64,000 nt of DNA from assembly GCF_902726565.1 (NCBI RefSeq), contig NZ_CACVAF010000004.1, positions 342,512 to 406,511 of the forward strand. Direction: 5' to 3'. Positions 1 through 7,883 of this stretch are shown here, in pieces. The stretch is from Yersinia vastinensis. Its GTDB lineage: Bacteria; Pseudomonadota; Gammaproteobacteria; Enterobacterales; Enterobacteriaceae. Under the pieces are notes generated by a model. It saw nothing but the letters and a program-made list of their open reading frames with translations, was not told the origin of the DNA and did not search any database. The first letter of the stretch is position 1. Each line of letters opens with the position of its first letter. The position numbers and the translations under genes are program-made.

Positions 1-109
1 AATCACGAATGTGACCGACACTGGACTTAACCACGTAGTTATTCCCTAAGTATTTATTAATAGTTTTGGCTTTTGCCGGGGACTCAACTATTACGAGAGC
101 TTTACCCAT
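1..109 (-). CDS. topA: DNA topoisomerase I, N-terminal fragment (runs off window)
   Basis: Only the first 36 codons lie in the window. Read on the minus strand from the ATG at 109 they give [20 protein letters not shown] and continue to the window edge. This is the start of the TOPRIM domain of bacterial type IA topoisomerases, including the invariant catalytic glutamate in the VES motif. The enzyme relaxes negatively supercoiled DNA. Its position next to yciN and sohB matches the E. coli topA-yciN-sohB order, which supports the call. The rest of the gene is outside the window, so integrity cannot be judged. Confidence 0.95.
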   Translation of the reverse strand, partial: MGKALVIVESPAKAKTINKYLGNNYVVKSSVGHIRD

Positions 110-550
110 AATTACCTTTACCTAAATTATTTCTTCTAAAAGAAGGTTTTTATCTTGCCGTACCGCGGCATTCGCAATCTCTTTTTTATATTGCGGTACT
201 TTTTCAGGAGATCAACCTGTTTTTTTGATCGGTGCCACAAAAGAGTCATCCGAATCATGCTTGACGATCCCGCAAAATTTTTGCCTGCGCCCAGTGTAAC
301 AGCAGTGAATTCTGCCTTATGGCGTCAACAAAACCTTCCACCTAATAGTATAAAATCCCACACTGTACCTGATAAAAAGCGCTACGCAACCTAATTAGCT
401 CGGAATCTTAATTTATCCAATATTGATGATAAAGCCATCAATAGCTCGAATAAACCTTAGTCGGTTTGCGAACAAATGCTAACCCGCAGTACAATAGTGA
501 AAGAATTTACTTGGTTCTGAAAACAAATATGATTGTCGTGAGGGAATATA
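110..550. other. topA-yciN divergent intergenic region
   Basis: About 440 bases separate the divergent topA and yciN starts, presumably holding both promoters. A 79-codon open frame at 155-394 has no recognisable motif and no convincing ribosome binding site, so I do not call it a gene. No repeat or strong hairpin was seen. Confidence 0.5.
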
Positions 551-802
551 ATGCTCGGAAACACAGCACCGATTACGCGTAATGAATTGTTGGCAGAAGC
601 TAATGAGATTATTCGCCAGCATGAAGATTATCTGCATGGTATGGAAGCAACAGAGGTTGAGCAGAAAGGTTCTGTCTTAGTATTTCGTGGTGAATTCTTC
701 CTCGATTCAGATGGTTTACCCACAGCAAAAACAACCGCAGTATTTAATATGTTCAAACATCTGGCACACGTGTTGTCTGCTAAATATCATTTAATTGATT
801 AA
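551..802 (+). CDS. yciN: YciN family small protein
   Basis: An 83-residue soluble, acidic protein with no signal peptide or membrane segment. Its length and its position between topA and sohB match E. coli YciN, a conserved enterobacterial protein of unknown function. The ATG at 551 is preceded by an AGGGA ribosome binding site about 8 bases upstream. The gene is monocistronic: topA is divergent on its left and sohB convergent on its right. A near-perfect inverted repeat follows the stop codon. No catalytic motif is visible and I assign no function. Confidence 0.88.
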   Translation: MLGNTAPITRNELLAEANEIIRQHEDYLHGMEATEVEQKGSVLVFRGEFFLDSDGLPTAKTTAVFNMFKHLAHVLSAKYHLID

Positions 803-850
803 TTCTGATTATTCTTCTTTTATTACTTTCTCGTTTAGCTATTGAGCCAA

Positions 851-879
851 CAATAACAGGGGGTTTCCCCCTGTTATTG
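851..879. terminator. yciN/sohB shared inverted repeat
   Basis: A perfect 13-bp inverted repeat (CAATAACAGGGGG and its complement) with a TTT loop lies between the convergent yciN and sohB genes. Only a weak T-rich tail follows, so it may be a bidirectional terminator or a 3'-end stabilising hairpin. Confidence 0.7.
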
Positions 880-905
880 TCTTGTAAAACTCAAATCCTA
901 TTCGA

Positions 906-1952
906 CTAGAGCAGGGGTTTTTCCCCACGCTGCCACCACCGCAATAATAGGCGGTCGACACTTTCTGCGGCGCTCCCGGTAAAACGATCCATTAGACGTT
1001 TGCGACGCGAATAACGCACACCTATAACTTCGTGGTTATCCATTTCAGCAATCAGTAAATCATCACTGGTACCAATCGCATCAACCAACCCTTTCTCTTT
1101 TGCTTGAGTACCAAACCAATGTTCACCGGTTGCAACAGCATCAATATCTAAAGAGGGGCGTTGTTGTTGAACAAACTGCTTAAATAGCAGATGAGTTTCA
1201 TTCAAATCTTCGCGAAATTTCTCGCGCCCTTGCTCAGTATTTTCACCAAACAGCGTTAGGGTTCTCTTAAACTCACCAGCGGTGTGCAGCTCAACATCAA
1301 TGTCGTTCTTTTTCAATAAGCGGTGGAAGTTAGGTATCTGTGCGACAACCCCGATAGAACCAATAATGGCAAAAGGCGCGCTAATAATGCGATCCGCAAC
1401 ACAAGCCATCATATACCCCCCGCTCGCGGCCACTTTATCCACCGCGACGGTCAGACGTATACCTTTATGACGCAAACGCTCCAATTGCGAAGCCGCAAGG
1501 CCGTAGCCATGCACAACCCCCCCCGGGCTTTCGAGTCTCAGCAATACTTCATCTTGCGCAGTGGCAACCGCCAACACAGCAGAAATCTCTTCACGCAATG
1601 ACGTGACTTCATGCGCATCAATGCTACCTTTGAAATCAATGACATATAAACAGGGTTTCCCTGTTGCCACCGCACCGGCTTTCGCGCGCTGTTTCTTCAG
1701 TTTTTGATCGGATTTTTGCTGCTTTTTAAATTCTTTACTCCAGACTTTTTGCTCCGAGGGACTCATGCGCGCTAAACGCATCTCACGCTGCATTTCCTTA
1801 TATTGCTCACCCAAGTCAACTAGATTGAGTTCGCCTCGTTGCCCTTGTTTCCTCATTCCTTGGCTGACAATCAGTAGTACTACCGCACCAATCGCAACCA
1901 CAATGGTTACCACTTTAGCGAGAAACAGTCCGTACAGAGAAAATAACTCCAC
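906..1952 (-). CDS. sohB: SohB, S49-family inner-membrane peptidase
   Basis: A 348-residue protein with an N-terminal membrane anchor (about residues 8-30), a charged juxtamembrane segment (about 45-95) and a peptidase S49 (SppA-like) domain. The expected Ser-Lys dyad is visible: Ser177 in the ASGGYM motif and Lys229 in GEFKRTLT. Members of this family cleave signal peptides or membrane-associated peptides at the periplasmic face. E. coli SohB is a multicopy suppressor of degP(htrA) mutants. Length is normal for the family. It is divergent from yciK, as in E. coli, and convergent with yciN. The ATG at 1952 gives the complete membrane anchor. Nothing unusual was seen. Confidence 0.95.
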   Translation of the reverse strand: MELFSLYGLFLAKVVTIVVAIGAVVLLIVSQGMRKQGQRGELNLVDLGEQYKEMQREMRLARMSPSEQKVWSKEFKKQQKSDQKLKKQRAKAGAVATGKPCLYVIDFKGSIDAHEVTSLREEISAVLAVATAQDEVLLRLESPGGVVHGYGLAASQLERLRHKGIRLTVAVDKVAASGGYMMACVADRIISAPFAIIGSIGVVAQIPNFHRLLKKNDIDVELHTAGEFKRTLTLFGENTEQGREKFREDLNETHLLFKQFVQQQRPSLDIDAVATGEHWFGTQAKEKGLVDAIGTSDDLLIAEMDNHEVIGVRYSRRKRLMDRFTGSAAESVDRLLLRWWQRGEKPLL

Positions 1953-2122
1953 AAATACCGCCTTTATTCATCTGCTATTAAAGAGATACCTGCATTCTAG
2001 CGAACCCATCGGCCGCCGTCTTGCGCAAATGAAAAATTGCATTGGTTTCGCTTAAATATAAGAATGTAAGAGATATCGCGGCATGAAAAATAGAATACTC
2101 GCCGCCAGCAAGAGGAATAATT

Positions 2123-2884
2123 ATGCATTATCAACCTAAAGGTGACCTGCTCGATAATCGGACTATTTTAGTCACGGGTGCAGGTGATGGTATTGGTCGC
2201 GAAGCGGCGCTGACTTACGCACGTTTTGGTGCTCGTTTGATTCTCGTCGGTCGTACAGAGAGTAAACTCGTCGCTGTAAAACAGCAGATTACAGAGGCTG
2301 GCGGGAGGTCTGCAATCGTTCTGGTGCTTGACTTACTGCATGCAAGCGAACAGGATTGCCAGCAGTTAGCCCAAACCCTCAGCACACAAATTTCTCATTT
2401 AGACGGAGTGCTGCACAATGCGGGTTTACTGGGTGAAATAGTTCCCATGTCTGAGCAAAGCATTGCTGTCTGGCAAGATGTAATGCAAGTGAATGTCAAT
2501 GCAACTTTTATGCTAACTCAAGCATTGCTACCATTGTTACTTAAGTCTCCCAGCGCTTCATTGGTCTTCACCAGCTCCAGTGTTGGACGTCAAGGTCGTG
2601 CCGAATGGGGTGCTTACGCCGTCTCCAAATTTGCCACTGAGGGCATGATGCAAGTGCTGGCTGAAGAGTATAAGCACAGTAATCTGCGAGTTAATTGCAT
2701 TAATCCCGGCGGAACGCGGACTCAAATGCGGGCAAATGCCTTCCCTGACGAGAATGCCGATAAGCTAAAAACACCCGCTGATATTATGCCGCTATATCTT
2801 TACCTGATGGGCGACGATAGCCGAAGAAAGACGGGTATCAGTTTCGATGCACAACCGGGCCGCAAAGCTGGCCCCGCCGAATAA
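2123..2884 (+). CDS. yciK: YciK, short-chain dehydrogenase/reductase
   Basis: A 253-residue SDR-family oxidoreductase. The nucleotide-binding TGAGDGIG motif is at residues 18-25 and the NAG motif at 99-101. The catalytic set is serines at 151-153 with Tyr165 and Lys169 (YAVSK). The E. coli orthologue is annotated as a putative oxidoreductase whose substrate is not established. The gene ends 10 bases before btuR, which suggests co-transcription, and this pair is conserved in E. coli. The ATG at 2123 follows an AAGAGGAAT ribosome binding site. Confidence 0.92.
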   Translation: MHYQPKGDLLDNRTILVTGAGDGIGREAALTYARFGARLILVGRTESKLVAVKQQITEAGGRSAIVLVLDLLHASEQDCQQLAQTLSTQISHLDGVLHNAGLLGEIVPMSEQSIAVWQDVMQVNVNATFMLTQALLPLLLKSPSASLVFTSSSVGRQGRAEWGAYAVSKFATEGMMQVLAEEYKHSNLRVNCINPGGTRTQMRANAFPDENADKLKTPADIMPLYLYLMGDDSRRKTGISFDAQPGRKAGPAE

Positions 2885-2894
2885 AGGAACGTTT

Positions 2895-3485
2895 ATGTCT
2901 GAAGAACGCCACCAGCAGCGCCAACAAAAAATAAAAGAAAAGGTTGAATCACGAGTGGCCGCAGCACAGGAAATTCGCGGTATTTTGATTGTTTTCACCG
3001 GCAATGGTAAAGGTAAAACCACTGCTGCATTTGGTACAGTAACCCGTGCAGTTGGCCATGGTCTGAAAGCGGGAGTGATTCAATTTATTAAAGGTGAATG
3101 GCCGAACGGTGAGAAAAATTTGCTGCAACAACACGGTGTCGAGTTCCAAGTAATGGCGACAGGTTTTACCTGGAATACGCAGAACAGAGAGACCGATACC
3201 GCGGCCTGCCAAGCGGTTTGGCAACACGGATTGCGTATGCTGGCAGACCCGACGTTGGACTTAGTTGTGTTGGATGAGCTGACGTATATGGTGGCCTATG
3301 ACTATCTGCCACTAGAGGAGGTTGTTAATGCACTAAAACAGCGCCCTGCCCATCAAACGGTCATTATTACGGGGCGTGGTTGCCATCGAGATCTGTTGGA
3401 AATGGCGGATACTGTCAGCGAATTACGCCCAGTCAAACATGCTTTTGATGCTGGCATTAAAGCGCAACAAGGTATTGATTGGTAA
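2895..3485 (+). CDS. btuR: Cob(I)alamin adenosyltransferase
   Basis: A 196-residue protein of the CobA/CobO/BtuR family. These enzymes transfer the adenosyl group of ATP to cob(I)alamin in corrinoid salvage and adenosylcobalamin synthesis. The phosphate-binding loop GNGKGKTT is at about residues 36-43, and VVLDELTYM is the Walker B-like strand. An in-frame ATG lies further upstream at 2847 inside yciK. I chose the ATG at 2895 because AAGGA stands 7 bases before it and because the resulting length equals that of E. coli BtuR. It follows yciK by 10 bases, probably in one transcript, and converges on rluB. Confidence 0.95.
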   Translation: MSEERHQQRQQKIKEKVESRVAAAQEIRGILIVFTGNGKGKTTAAFGTVTRAVGHGLKAGVIQFIKGEWPNGEKNLLQQHGVEFQVMATGFTWNTQNRETDTAACQAVWQHGLRMLADPTLDLVVLDELTYMVAYDYLPLEEVVNALKQRPAHQTVIITGRGCHRDLLEMADTVSELRPVKHAFDAGIKAQQGIDW

Positions 3486-3506
3486 TTATCTGATGGCATA
3501 AGAAGA

Positions 3507-3534
3507 AGTGGGAAGAAGAAAATATCTTCCCACT
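3507..3534. terminator. btuR/rluB convergent hairpin
   Basis: A 10-bp perfect inverted repeat (AGTGGGAAGA and its complement) with an 8-base loop lies between the convergent ends of btuR and rluB. No T tract follows on either strand, so termination may be inefficient. Confidence 0.5.
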
Positions 3535-3541
3535 TAGTGGA

Positions 3542-4570
3542 TTACCCGCGTTTGTTCGATCCGCGACGCCCAGTCGTTGCTGCTGGCGTTGCATTACCTG
3601 CATTCTGACGAGTAGAACCTTTACGTGCAGAACCTTGACGACCTGCAACCTGACGACCAGCGACTTCAGTATGACGCTTAACCGCACGGCGAATTTGGTT
3701 CGCTTTCACGCGACGTCGGTCTTTCTCTACTGGCAATTTACTGACAGTTTCAGAATCCAGCTCCACTAATTCACGCAGATAGTTAGTGGCGTTCAGATCT
3801 AGCTCTGTCCAGCCGCCACGTGGCAAGCCTTTTGGCAGATTGATATCACCATAACGTACACGAATCAGGCGACTAACTTGCACACCGACAGCTTCCCATA
3901 AGCGGCGAACTTCACGGTTGCGCCCTTCGGTTAAGGTGACGTTGTACCACTGGTTAAGCCCTTCTCCGCCTTGGAATTTAATGGTGCGGAATGCCGCAGG
4001 ACCATCTTCCAATTGCACGCCACGGCTCAACTGCTTGATTTTTTCGTCATCAATCTGACCAAACACCCGCACGGCATATTCACGTTCAACTTCGCGGCTT
4101 GGATGCATCAGACGGTTAGCCAGTTCACCATCGGTGGTGAACAACAATAACCCGGAGGTGTTGACGTCTAAACGCCCGACCGCGACCCAACGAGACCCGC
4201 GCAGTTTAGGCAAACGATCAAATACGGTTGGACGACCTTCAGGGTCATTACGGGTACAAAGTTCACCCTCAGGCTTGTAATACGCCAGAACACGGCACAC
4301 TGCCTCTTCAGATTCTTTAATAGATAGAAGATGACCGTCTAGACGAATTTTAGTGGCCTGAGTCACTTCAACCCGATCACCCAGCTTTGATATTTTACCA
4401 TCAACGCTAACGCGGCCTTGTTGAATAATGGTTTCGATTTCTCGACGCGAGCCATGACCGGCGCGAGCCAAGATTTTCTGTAATTTTTCGCCCACAACTT
4501 TATCGCCCTGTGGTTTAGGGCTTTGTGGCTTTGAGTTTGGTAATTTCTGGTCTTCTGACTTCTCGCTCAT
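3542..4570 (-). CDS. rluB: 23S rRNA pseudouridine(2605) synthase RluB
   Basis: A 342-residue RsuA/RluB-family pseudouridine synthase. An S4 RNA-binding domain at about residues 28-85 is followed by the catalytic domain with the GRLDVNTSG motif, whose Asp135 is the expected catalytic residue. In E. coli RluB modifies U2605 of 23S rRNA in the peptidyl transferase region. The C-terminal 45 residues are a basic, repetitive tail (GRQ, ARKG, GRRG units), making the protein longer than E. coli RluB (about 290 residues). The tail is probably a disordered RNA-contacting extension. The gene is the last conserved one before the accessory island. Confidence 0.95.
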   Translation of the reverse strand: MSEKSEDQKLPNSKPQSPKPQGDKVVGEKLQKILARAGHGSRREIETIIQQGRVSVDGKISKLGDRVEVTQATKIRLDGHLLSIKESEEAVCRVLAYYKPEGELCTRNDPEGRPTVFDRLPKLRGSRWVAVGRLDVNTSGLLLFTTDGELANRLMHPSREVEREYAVRVFGQIDDEKIKQLSRGVQLEDGPAAFRTIKFQGGEGLNQWYNVTLTEGRNREVRRLWEAVGVQVSRLIRVRYGDINLPKGLPRGGWTELDLNATNYLRELVELDSETVSKLPVEKDRRRVKANQIRRAVKRHTEVAGRQVAGRQGSARKGSTRQNAGNATPAATTGRRGSNKRG

Positions 4571-4938
4571 TGAGCAACCTCTAATGTCGCCTTCACAGGC
4601 GTCGTGTATAATCGTCTCATCAATAAGTTATGTTTTTTTACCGCACATCAACTCATTGGATTTTAAAACTTTTCAAAGAAAGCACGCAAATAAGGCGCCA
4701 CAGCAACTGCTACACCTGATGCTTAGGGGTCACGTATATTACACGAATTCTAGCATGAAAGATTCTAATAAATCTTTACAGCCTGTTTAGAGTAAACGAG
4801 GGAGTCGTCAGCAAACTCAATGGCATGCCTAAACAGCACCGCAGCCATCAAGACTCTTGGCAGCCCTTTTCTGACCAATTCGCCAGACACACTAAGTATC
4901 CACAGACGAGAATCAGAAATAATTGGCTTTTAAAAGAT

Positions 4939-4987
4939 AACGATTTTGAGCCATTCCACTGTACAGCTCAATTTGACCAAAATCGTT
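4939..4987. repeat. Nested inverted repeats at the island edge
   Basis: AACGATTTTG (4939-4948) and its perfect complement (4978-4987) flank a 29-base spacer. Nested inside is TTGAGC/GCTCAA (4946-4951 and 4966-4971). It could form a cruciform or two alternative hairpins. It directly precedes the 9-bp tandem repeat. Confidence 0.6.
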
Positions 4988-4990
4988 AAT

Positions 4991-5024
4991 ATCGAATGGA
5001 TCGAATGGATCGAATGGATCGAAT
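4991..5024. repeat. 9-bp tandem repeat, 3.8 copies
   Basis: ATCGAATGG is repeated three times and followed by a partial fourth copy ATCGAAT. It is a short tandem repeat likely to vary in copy number by replication slippage. It is intergenic, so it cannot shift a reading frame here. Confidence 0.9.
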
Positions 5025-5064
5025 AATCTTGTACAAACTAATGCTGCCGTGCATTTGTTCCTAG

Positions 5065-5093
5065 CGGACAGGGAAAATGTTTTTCCATGTCCG
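5065..5093 (-). terminator. Hairpin downstream of the minus-strand regulator genes
   Basis: CGGACA and TGTCCG enclose a second stem (GGAAAA/TTTTCC) with a TGT loop, about 170 bases past the stop of the LuxR-type gene. No T tract follows, so it is a terminator candidate only. Confidence 0.4.
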
Positions 5094-5262
5094 GAACCGT
5101 TAAACTAGAGAAGAAAATTTATAGTCTGAGCCACACCAGCTACTTTTCTTTATCACCAAAAACATGCCGCAGATTAATTTCTTAACACTCTCCTATTTGG
5201 TTTGCGTGACTCAGGAAAGTTAACTCCTGAGTGCAATACATGAGAATGTGACGTCATTATAA

Positions 5263-5946
5263 TCATACCATTGTACTTTGTGGTCCAGAGTGTGTATTGC
5301 TCAAGAACTGTGAAACAATTCCGGCATTCATTAGCATAGGTTGTAATGTGTTGATACCCAATTTACCCAAAGCACTGCGTTTGTGATAGCTAACCGTTTT
5401 ATTACTTAATTCCAAATGATCTGCAATATCATTGTTCGATTTGCCTTGCAGCAATAACGCCAGAACAGTTCGTTCTCGCCGCGATAATATGCATGGCCGT
5501 TTTTTATTCAGAGCTGGCGGGCTGGAAAATACTCGATTTAATTGGCTAACGAATTGACTCATCAGGGCATTTTGCGCAATAACAGCATAAACCTGCTCAA
5601 CCCCAAAGAAATATTGCTTGAGTAGATGAACACAAAACTCATCTGCGATGATAATGACGCGACAATTTGGGCGATGTATCCGTAACCAGTCAACCACTAA
5701 GCTTAGGCTATCACCCGATGTATAGTCCTCACCACGTAGATTCAAAATGGCTAGATTAACAGTAGGAAACTTCACCAAGTTATCATAGCAATCTGTGAGG
5801 GAGCTGACACTGGCAGCAACATTGACGGATTCACTCATTAAGAGTTTTTTTAAAATACGCTCCAAACTGAAACGAGTAAAAGAACAAGGATGTTGAATGA
5901 TGGCAAATTTCTCTTCCATAGTGTTAATTTCCTTGATAGCGAACAT
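5263..5946 (-). CDS. LuxR/RcsB-type regulator with degenerate receiver domain
   Basis: A 227-residue protein. Residues about 153-200 form a LuxR-type helix-turn-helix (SRRERTVLALLLQGKSNNDI, then SNKTVSYHK and LGI). Residues 13-140 align by eye with an RcsB-like receiver, but the acidic pair is lost (IIQHP where active receivers have DD) and the phospho-acceptor position reads LNL, with Asn69 in place of Asp. It therefore probably binds DNA without phosphorylation, as RcsA-like auxiliary regulators do. An internal ATG at codon 10 (5919) is an alternative start. It is the last gene of a minus-strand group: 14 bases after the membrane-protein gene and just downstream of the receiver-only gene. 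Target genes are not known; the adjacent adhesin genes are the obvious candidates. Confidence 0.75.
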   Translation of the reverse strand: MFAIKEINTMEEKFAIIQHPCSFTRFSLERILKKLLMSESVNVAASVSSLTDCYDNLVKFPTVNLAILNLRGEDYTSGDSLSLVVDWLRIHRPNCRVIIIADEFCVHLLKQYFFGVEQVYAVIAQNALMSQFVSQLNRVFSSPPALNKKRPCILSRRERTVLALLLQGKSNNDIADHLELSNKTVSYHKRSALGKLGINTLQPMLMNAGIVSQFLSNTHSGPQSTMV

Positions 5947-5960
5947 AAGTTGGACGTTAT

Positions 5961-6269
5961 TTATCTAAACTCTCTTAATTTTTTGAAAAATAAATTAATA
6001 AAAAACATGGCGGTCATGGCTGAGAACAGCGATAACCATAATGAGAATGCAATAAGAGAATCATAAGTTTCTTCCGAGACAATAGCGCCGAGATAAATAG
6101 AGTGTACGTAGTTCATAAACTCCGGAAATGTCTCAACGATAATCAGGCTAAAAAAACAGAACAGCCAGATAAACCAGAAGAAATAGAGTGAATAGGATAC
6201 TAATTTATTCATCGGGCAAGACCTTACTCCCATTGACCTTGGGAAATAATGCATATAGTCATTATGCAT
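5961..6269 (-). CDS. Small two-segment membrane protein, function unknown
   Basis: Up to 102 residues with two hydrophobic segments: one rich in Phe, Tyr and Trp (about residues 24-45) and one near 71-95, separated by a loop of mixed charge. No family is recognised. The first ATG (6269) overlaps the last codons of the upstream receiver gene by 8 bases. A later ATG at 6212 (MNKLVSYS) would give 83 residues starting directly before the first membrane segment, so the start is undecided. It sits between a receiver-only gene and a LuxR-type gene, which suggests a role in sensing or anchoring for that pair. This is an inference from position only. Confidence 0.6.
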   Translation of the reverse strand: MHNDYMHYFPRSMGVRSCPMNKLVSYSLYFFWFIWLFCFFSLIIVETFPEFMNYVHSIYLGAIVSEETYDSLIAFSLWLSLFSAMTAMFFINLFFKKLREFR

Positions 6270-6669
6270 TCGTGGGCAAATCGACTTGAGGGAAGCAGCA
6301 ATACCCCGATATTACTGCATCAATTGCACCATCAAGATTAATAACATCATCCTTCTTATATACATATCCACGAACACCTATTCCAAGACATTTTTTCAAA
6401 TAATAAATTGAGGTTAGTGAGGTATAAATAAGCACTTTTGACTCAGGAGACATTAGCATGAGTTTTTGGATGAGATTAAGTTGAATGTTTTTATATCCAA
6501 CAAAATCGACAACAATGATACTCGGCTTATAAATACTGGCCATTTTTATCGATTCTAACTCTTCGCCAGTTTCATAAACTTTTCCACCTTTGCACTCTAT
6601 CAGTCCCCTCACGACATGCCTTATTAAAGGATGTTGGTCAATAATCAGAGCTGAAATGATTTTATTCAT
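6262..6669 (-). CDS. Stand-alone response-regulator receiver domain
   Basis: A 135-residue protein consisting only of a CheY-like/NarL-type receiver. The functional residues are present: Asp11 in IIDQHP, the phospho-acceptor Asp55 in VVDF, Thr83 and Lys105. The start MNKIISALIIDQHPLIR resembles BvgA/FimZ-class regulators, but the protein ends just after the receiver, where a linker and LuxR helix-turn-helix would normally follow. No helix-turn-helix was found in the next bases in another frame, where the membrane-protein gene begins. It may be a true single-domain receiver or a regulator that lost its output domain. No histidine kinase gene is visible in the window. Confidence 0.75.
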   Translation of the reverse strand: MNKIISALIIDQHPLIRHVVRGLIECKGGKVYETGEELESIKMASIYKPSIIVVDFVGYKNIQLNLIQKLMLMSPESKVLIYTSLTSIYYLKKCLGIGVRGYVYKKDDVINLDGAIDAVISGYCCFPQVDLPTNA

Positions 6670-6745
6670 CGTGACTTACTCGTGAAGTTATGAGTGTTTA
6701 GGCGAAATTATCATTAATGATAAAATCGCCCAGCGAATATATGTC

Positions 6746-7738
6746 CTAATTAAGAGTGTATTGCCCCGATAATGCACAATTTAAGTCAAGAACAGTTTCA
6801 GCTGACGTCGATGGTGATGTAACATAAAGTCCATAATAAATACTGTCGGTATCATACTGCTCTGAAATACCATCAAATCCTGCGACATTAATTGGACGAG
6901 AGAATGAATAACCGGCAGCGGTCCCTGCATTACCATCACGATAAGCGCCACAAGTCACTTGAGTGTTCCCACCCGTCGCTATCGTTGTATTGGGTGTAAT
7001 AGAAAAGTTTAATGTTTTACTTTTCGCCGTTGATAACCAGTTAACACAATTAACCGATAACTTAATTTCGCCAATATTTTGCGACAACCGTGTTGCATTG
7101 CTGTTATACGAGTAAATATGTTCGCCACTCAAAGTATTCTCAATACTGAGAGGCCCAGATGCACTTGCCTCACAGGCAACATCAAGATTTTGGGCACCCA
7201 AATCAATAGTACTGGTTGTATAACCGGTTCCACCGGTAGCCAATGTACAATTGGCATTATTAAGACATGAAAAACCCTCTGAAGAGGTTGTAACTCTAAA
7301 ACGCCCATTACTACCAACGAGTGTTGAAATATTAGCATAAGGGATTGACACGTGCTGATTAAGATTGACACCATGGGCCTCTGCCACCCTTAGTGAATTA
7401 TAATGAGTGGTGGCATTCGATAATTCTGTGTCATAGCTGCCGTCACCCTGAAGATCAACATATCCTCTTTGTATTTCTGCGCCAACAGCACCTGATGATG
7501 TTAATAAATTAAACACATAAACCAATCGGCAAGATTGTAATGATTGAGTCCCAGCGCCTGTTTTCATTTTGCAGGTATTAGGATGAGTAGTTTCGTGGCT
7601 AGGTAAATAATAATGTGTCAGATCAAAAGTAAGTTCACTTAGACTAGTTTGTGGATTTTCTACAACATAATGGCTAAGTGCGATATTTGGCAGTGCTGAA
7701 AAAGCCAATGTGAATGTGATTAAGTTAAATAATTTCAT
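6746..7738 (-). CDS. Secreted cysteine-rich protein, function unknown
   Basis: A 330-residue protein with a clear Sec signal peptide (MKLFNLITFTLAFSALPNIALS, cleavage near residue 22). The mature part is rich in Ser, Thr, Asn and Gly and has eight cysteines spaced as possible disulfide pairs. There is no membrane segment after the signal and no lipobox. It has the composition of a beta-rich extracellular or fimbrial-tip-like protein, but I recognise no family. It lies 145 bases downstream of the giant inverse autotransporter gene on the same strand and 76 bases upstream of the receiver gene. It could be a secreted partner of the adhesin or part of the regulatory module. Confidence 0.65.
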   Translation of the reverse strand: MKLFNLITFTLAFSALPNIALSHYVVENPQTSLSELTFDLTHYYLPSHETTHPNTCKMKTGAGTQSLQSCRLVYVFNLLTSSGAVGAEIQRGYVDLQGDGSYDTELSNATTHYNSLRVAEAHGVNLNQHVSIPYANISTLVGSNGRFRVTTSSEGFSCLNNANCTLATGGTGYTTSTIDLGAQNLDVACEASASGPLSIENTLSGEHIYSYNSNATRLSQNIGEIKLSVNCVNWLSTAKSKTLNFSITPNTTIATGGNTQVTCGAYRDGNAGTAAGYSFSRPINVAGFDGISEQYDTDSIYYGLYVTSPSTSAETVLDLNCALSGQYTLN

Positions 7739-7824
7739 AATAAATATCCAAAATAAGGTAATGACAAAGTAGGCATAAATTGCGGTAAATATTATTGCCT
7801 TCTTTTTTAACTATTCAGCTGCGC

Positions 7825-7859
7825 ATAGAGGGTATTAACATTATGGGCATACCCTCTAT
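7825..7859 (-). terminator. Hairpin after the inverse autotransporter gene
   Basis: A perfect 11-bp inverted repeat (ATAGAGGGTAT and its complement) with a 13-base loop begins 24 bases past the adhesin stop codon. There is no T tract. It may terminate or attenuate transcription into the secreted-protein gene. Confidence 0.5.
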
Positions 7860-7883
7860 ACCGTTATTTATTTCACTATCGCC

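Larger units (their letters stand above)
4571..5262. other. rluB upstream region and left edge of the island
   Basis: About 690 bases without a supported gene. They should hold the rluB promoter (minus strand) and the end of the island. Visible structure: nested inverted repeats at 4939-4987, a 9-bp tandem repeat at 4991-5024 and a strong hairpin at 5065-5093. The 68-codon frame at 4584-4790 lacks coding character. Confidence 0.55.

Noticed and set aside
155..394. 79-codon plus-strand frame in the topA-yciN gap
   Set aside because: No ribosome binding site, no motif, basic low-complexity composition; it lies where promoters are expected.
5263..6669. Receiver gene and LuxR gene as one frameshifted regulator
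   Set aside because: A separate membrane-protein frame lies between them, and the LuxR protein already has its own complete, though degenerate, receiver.
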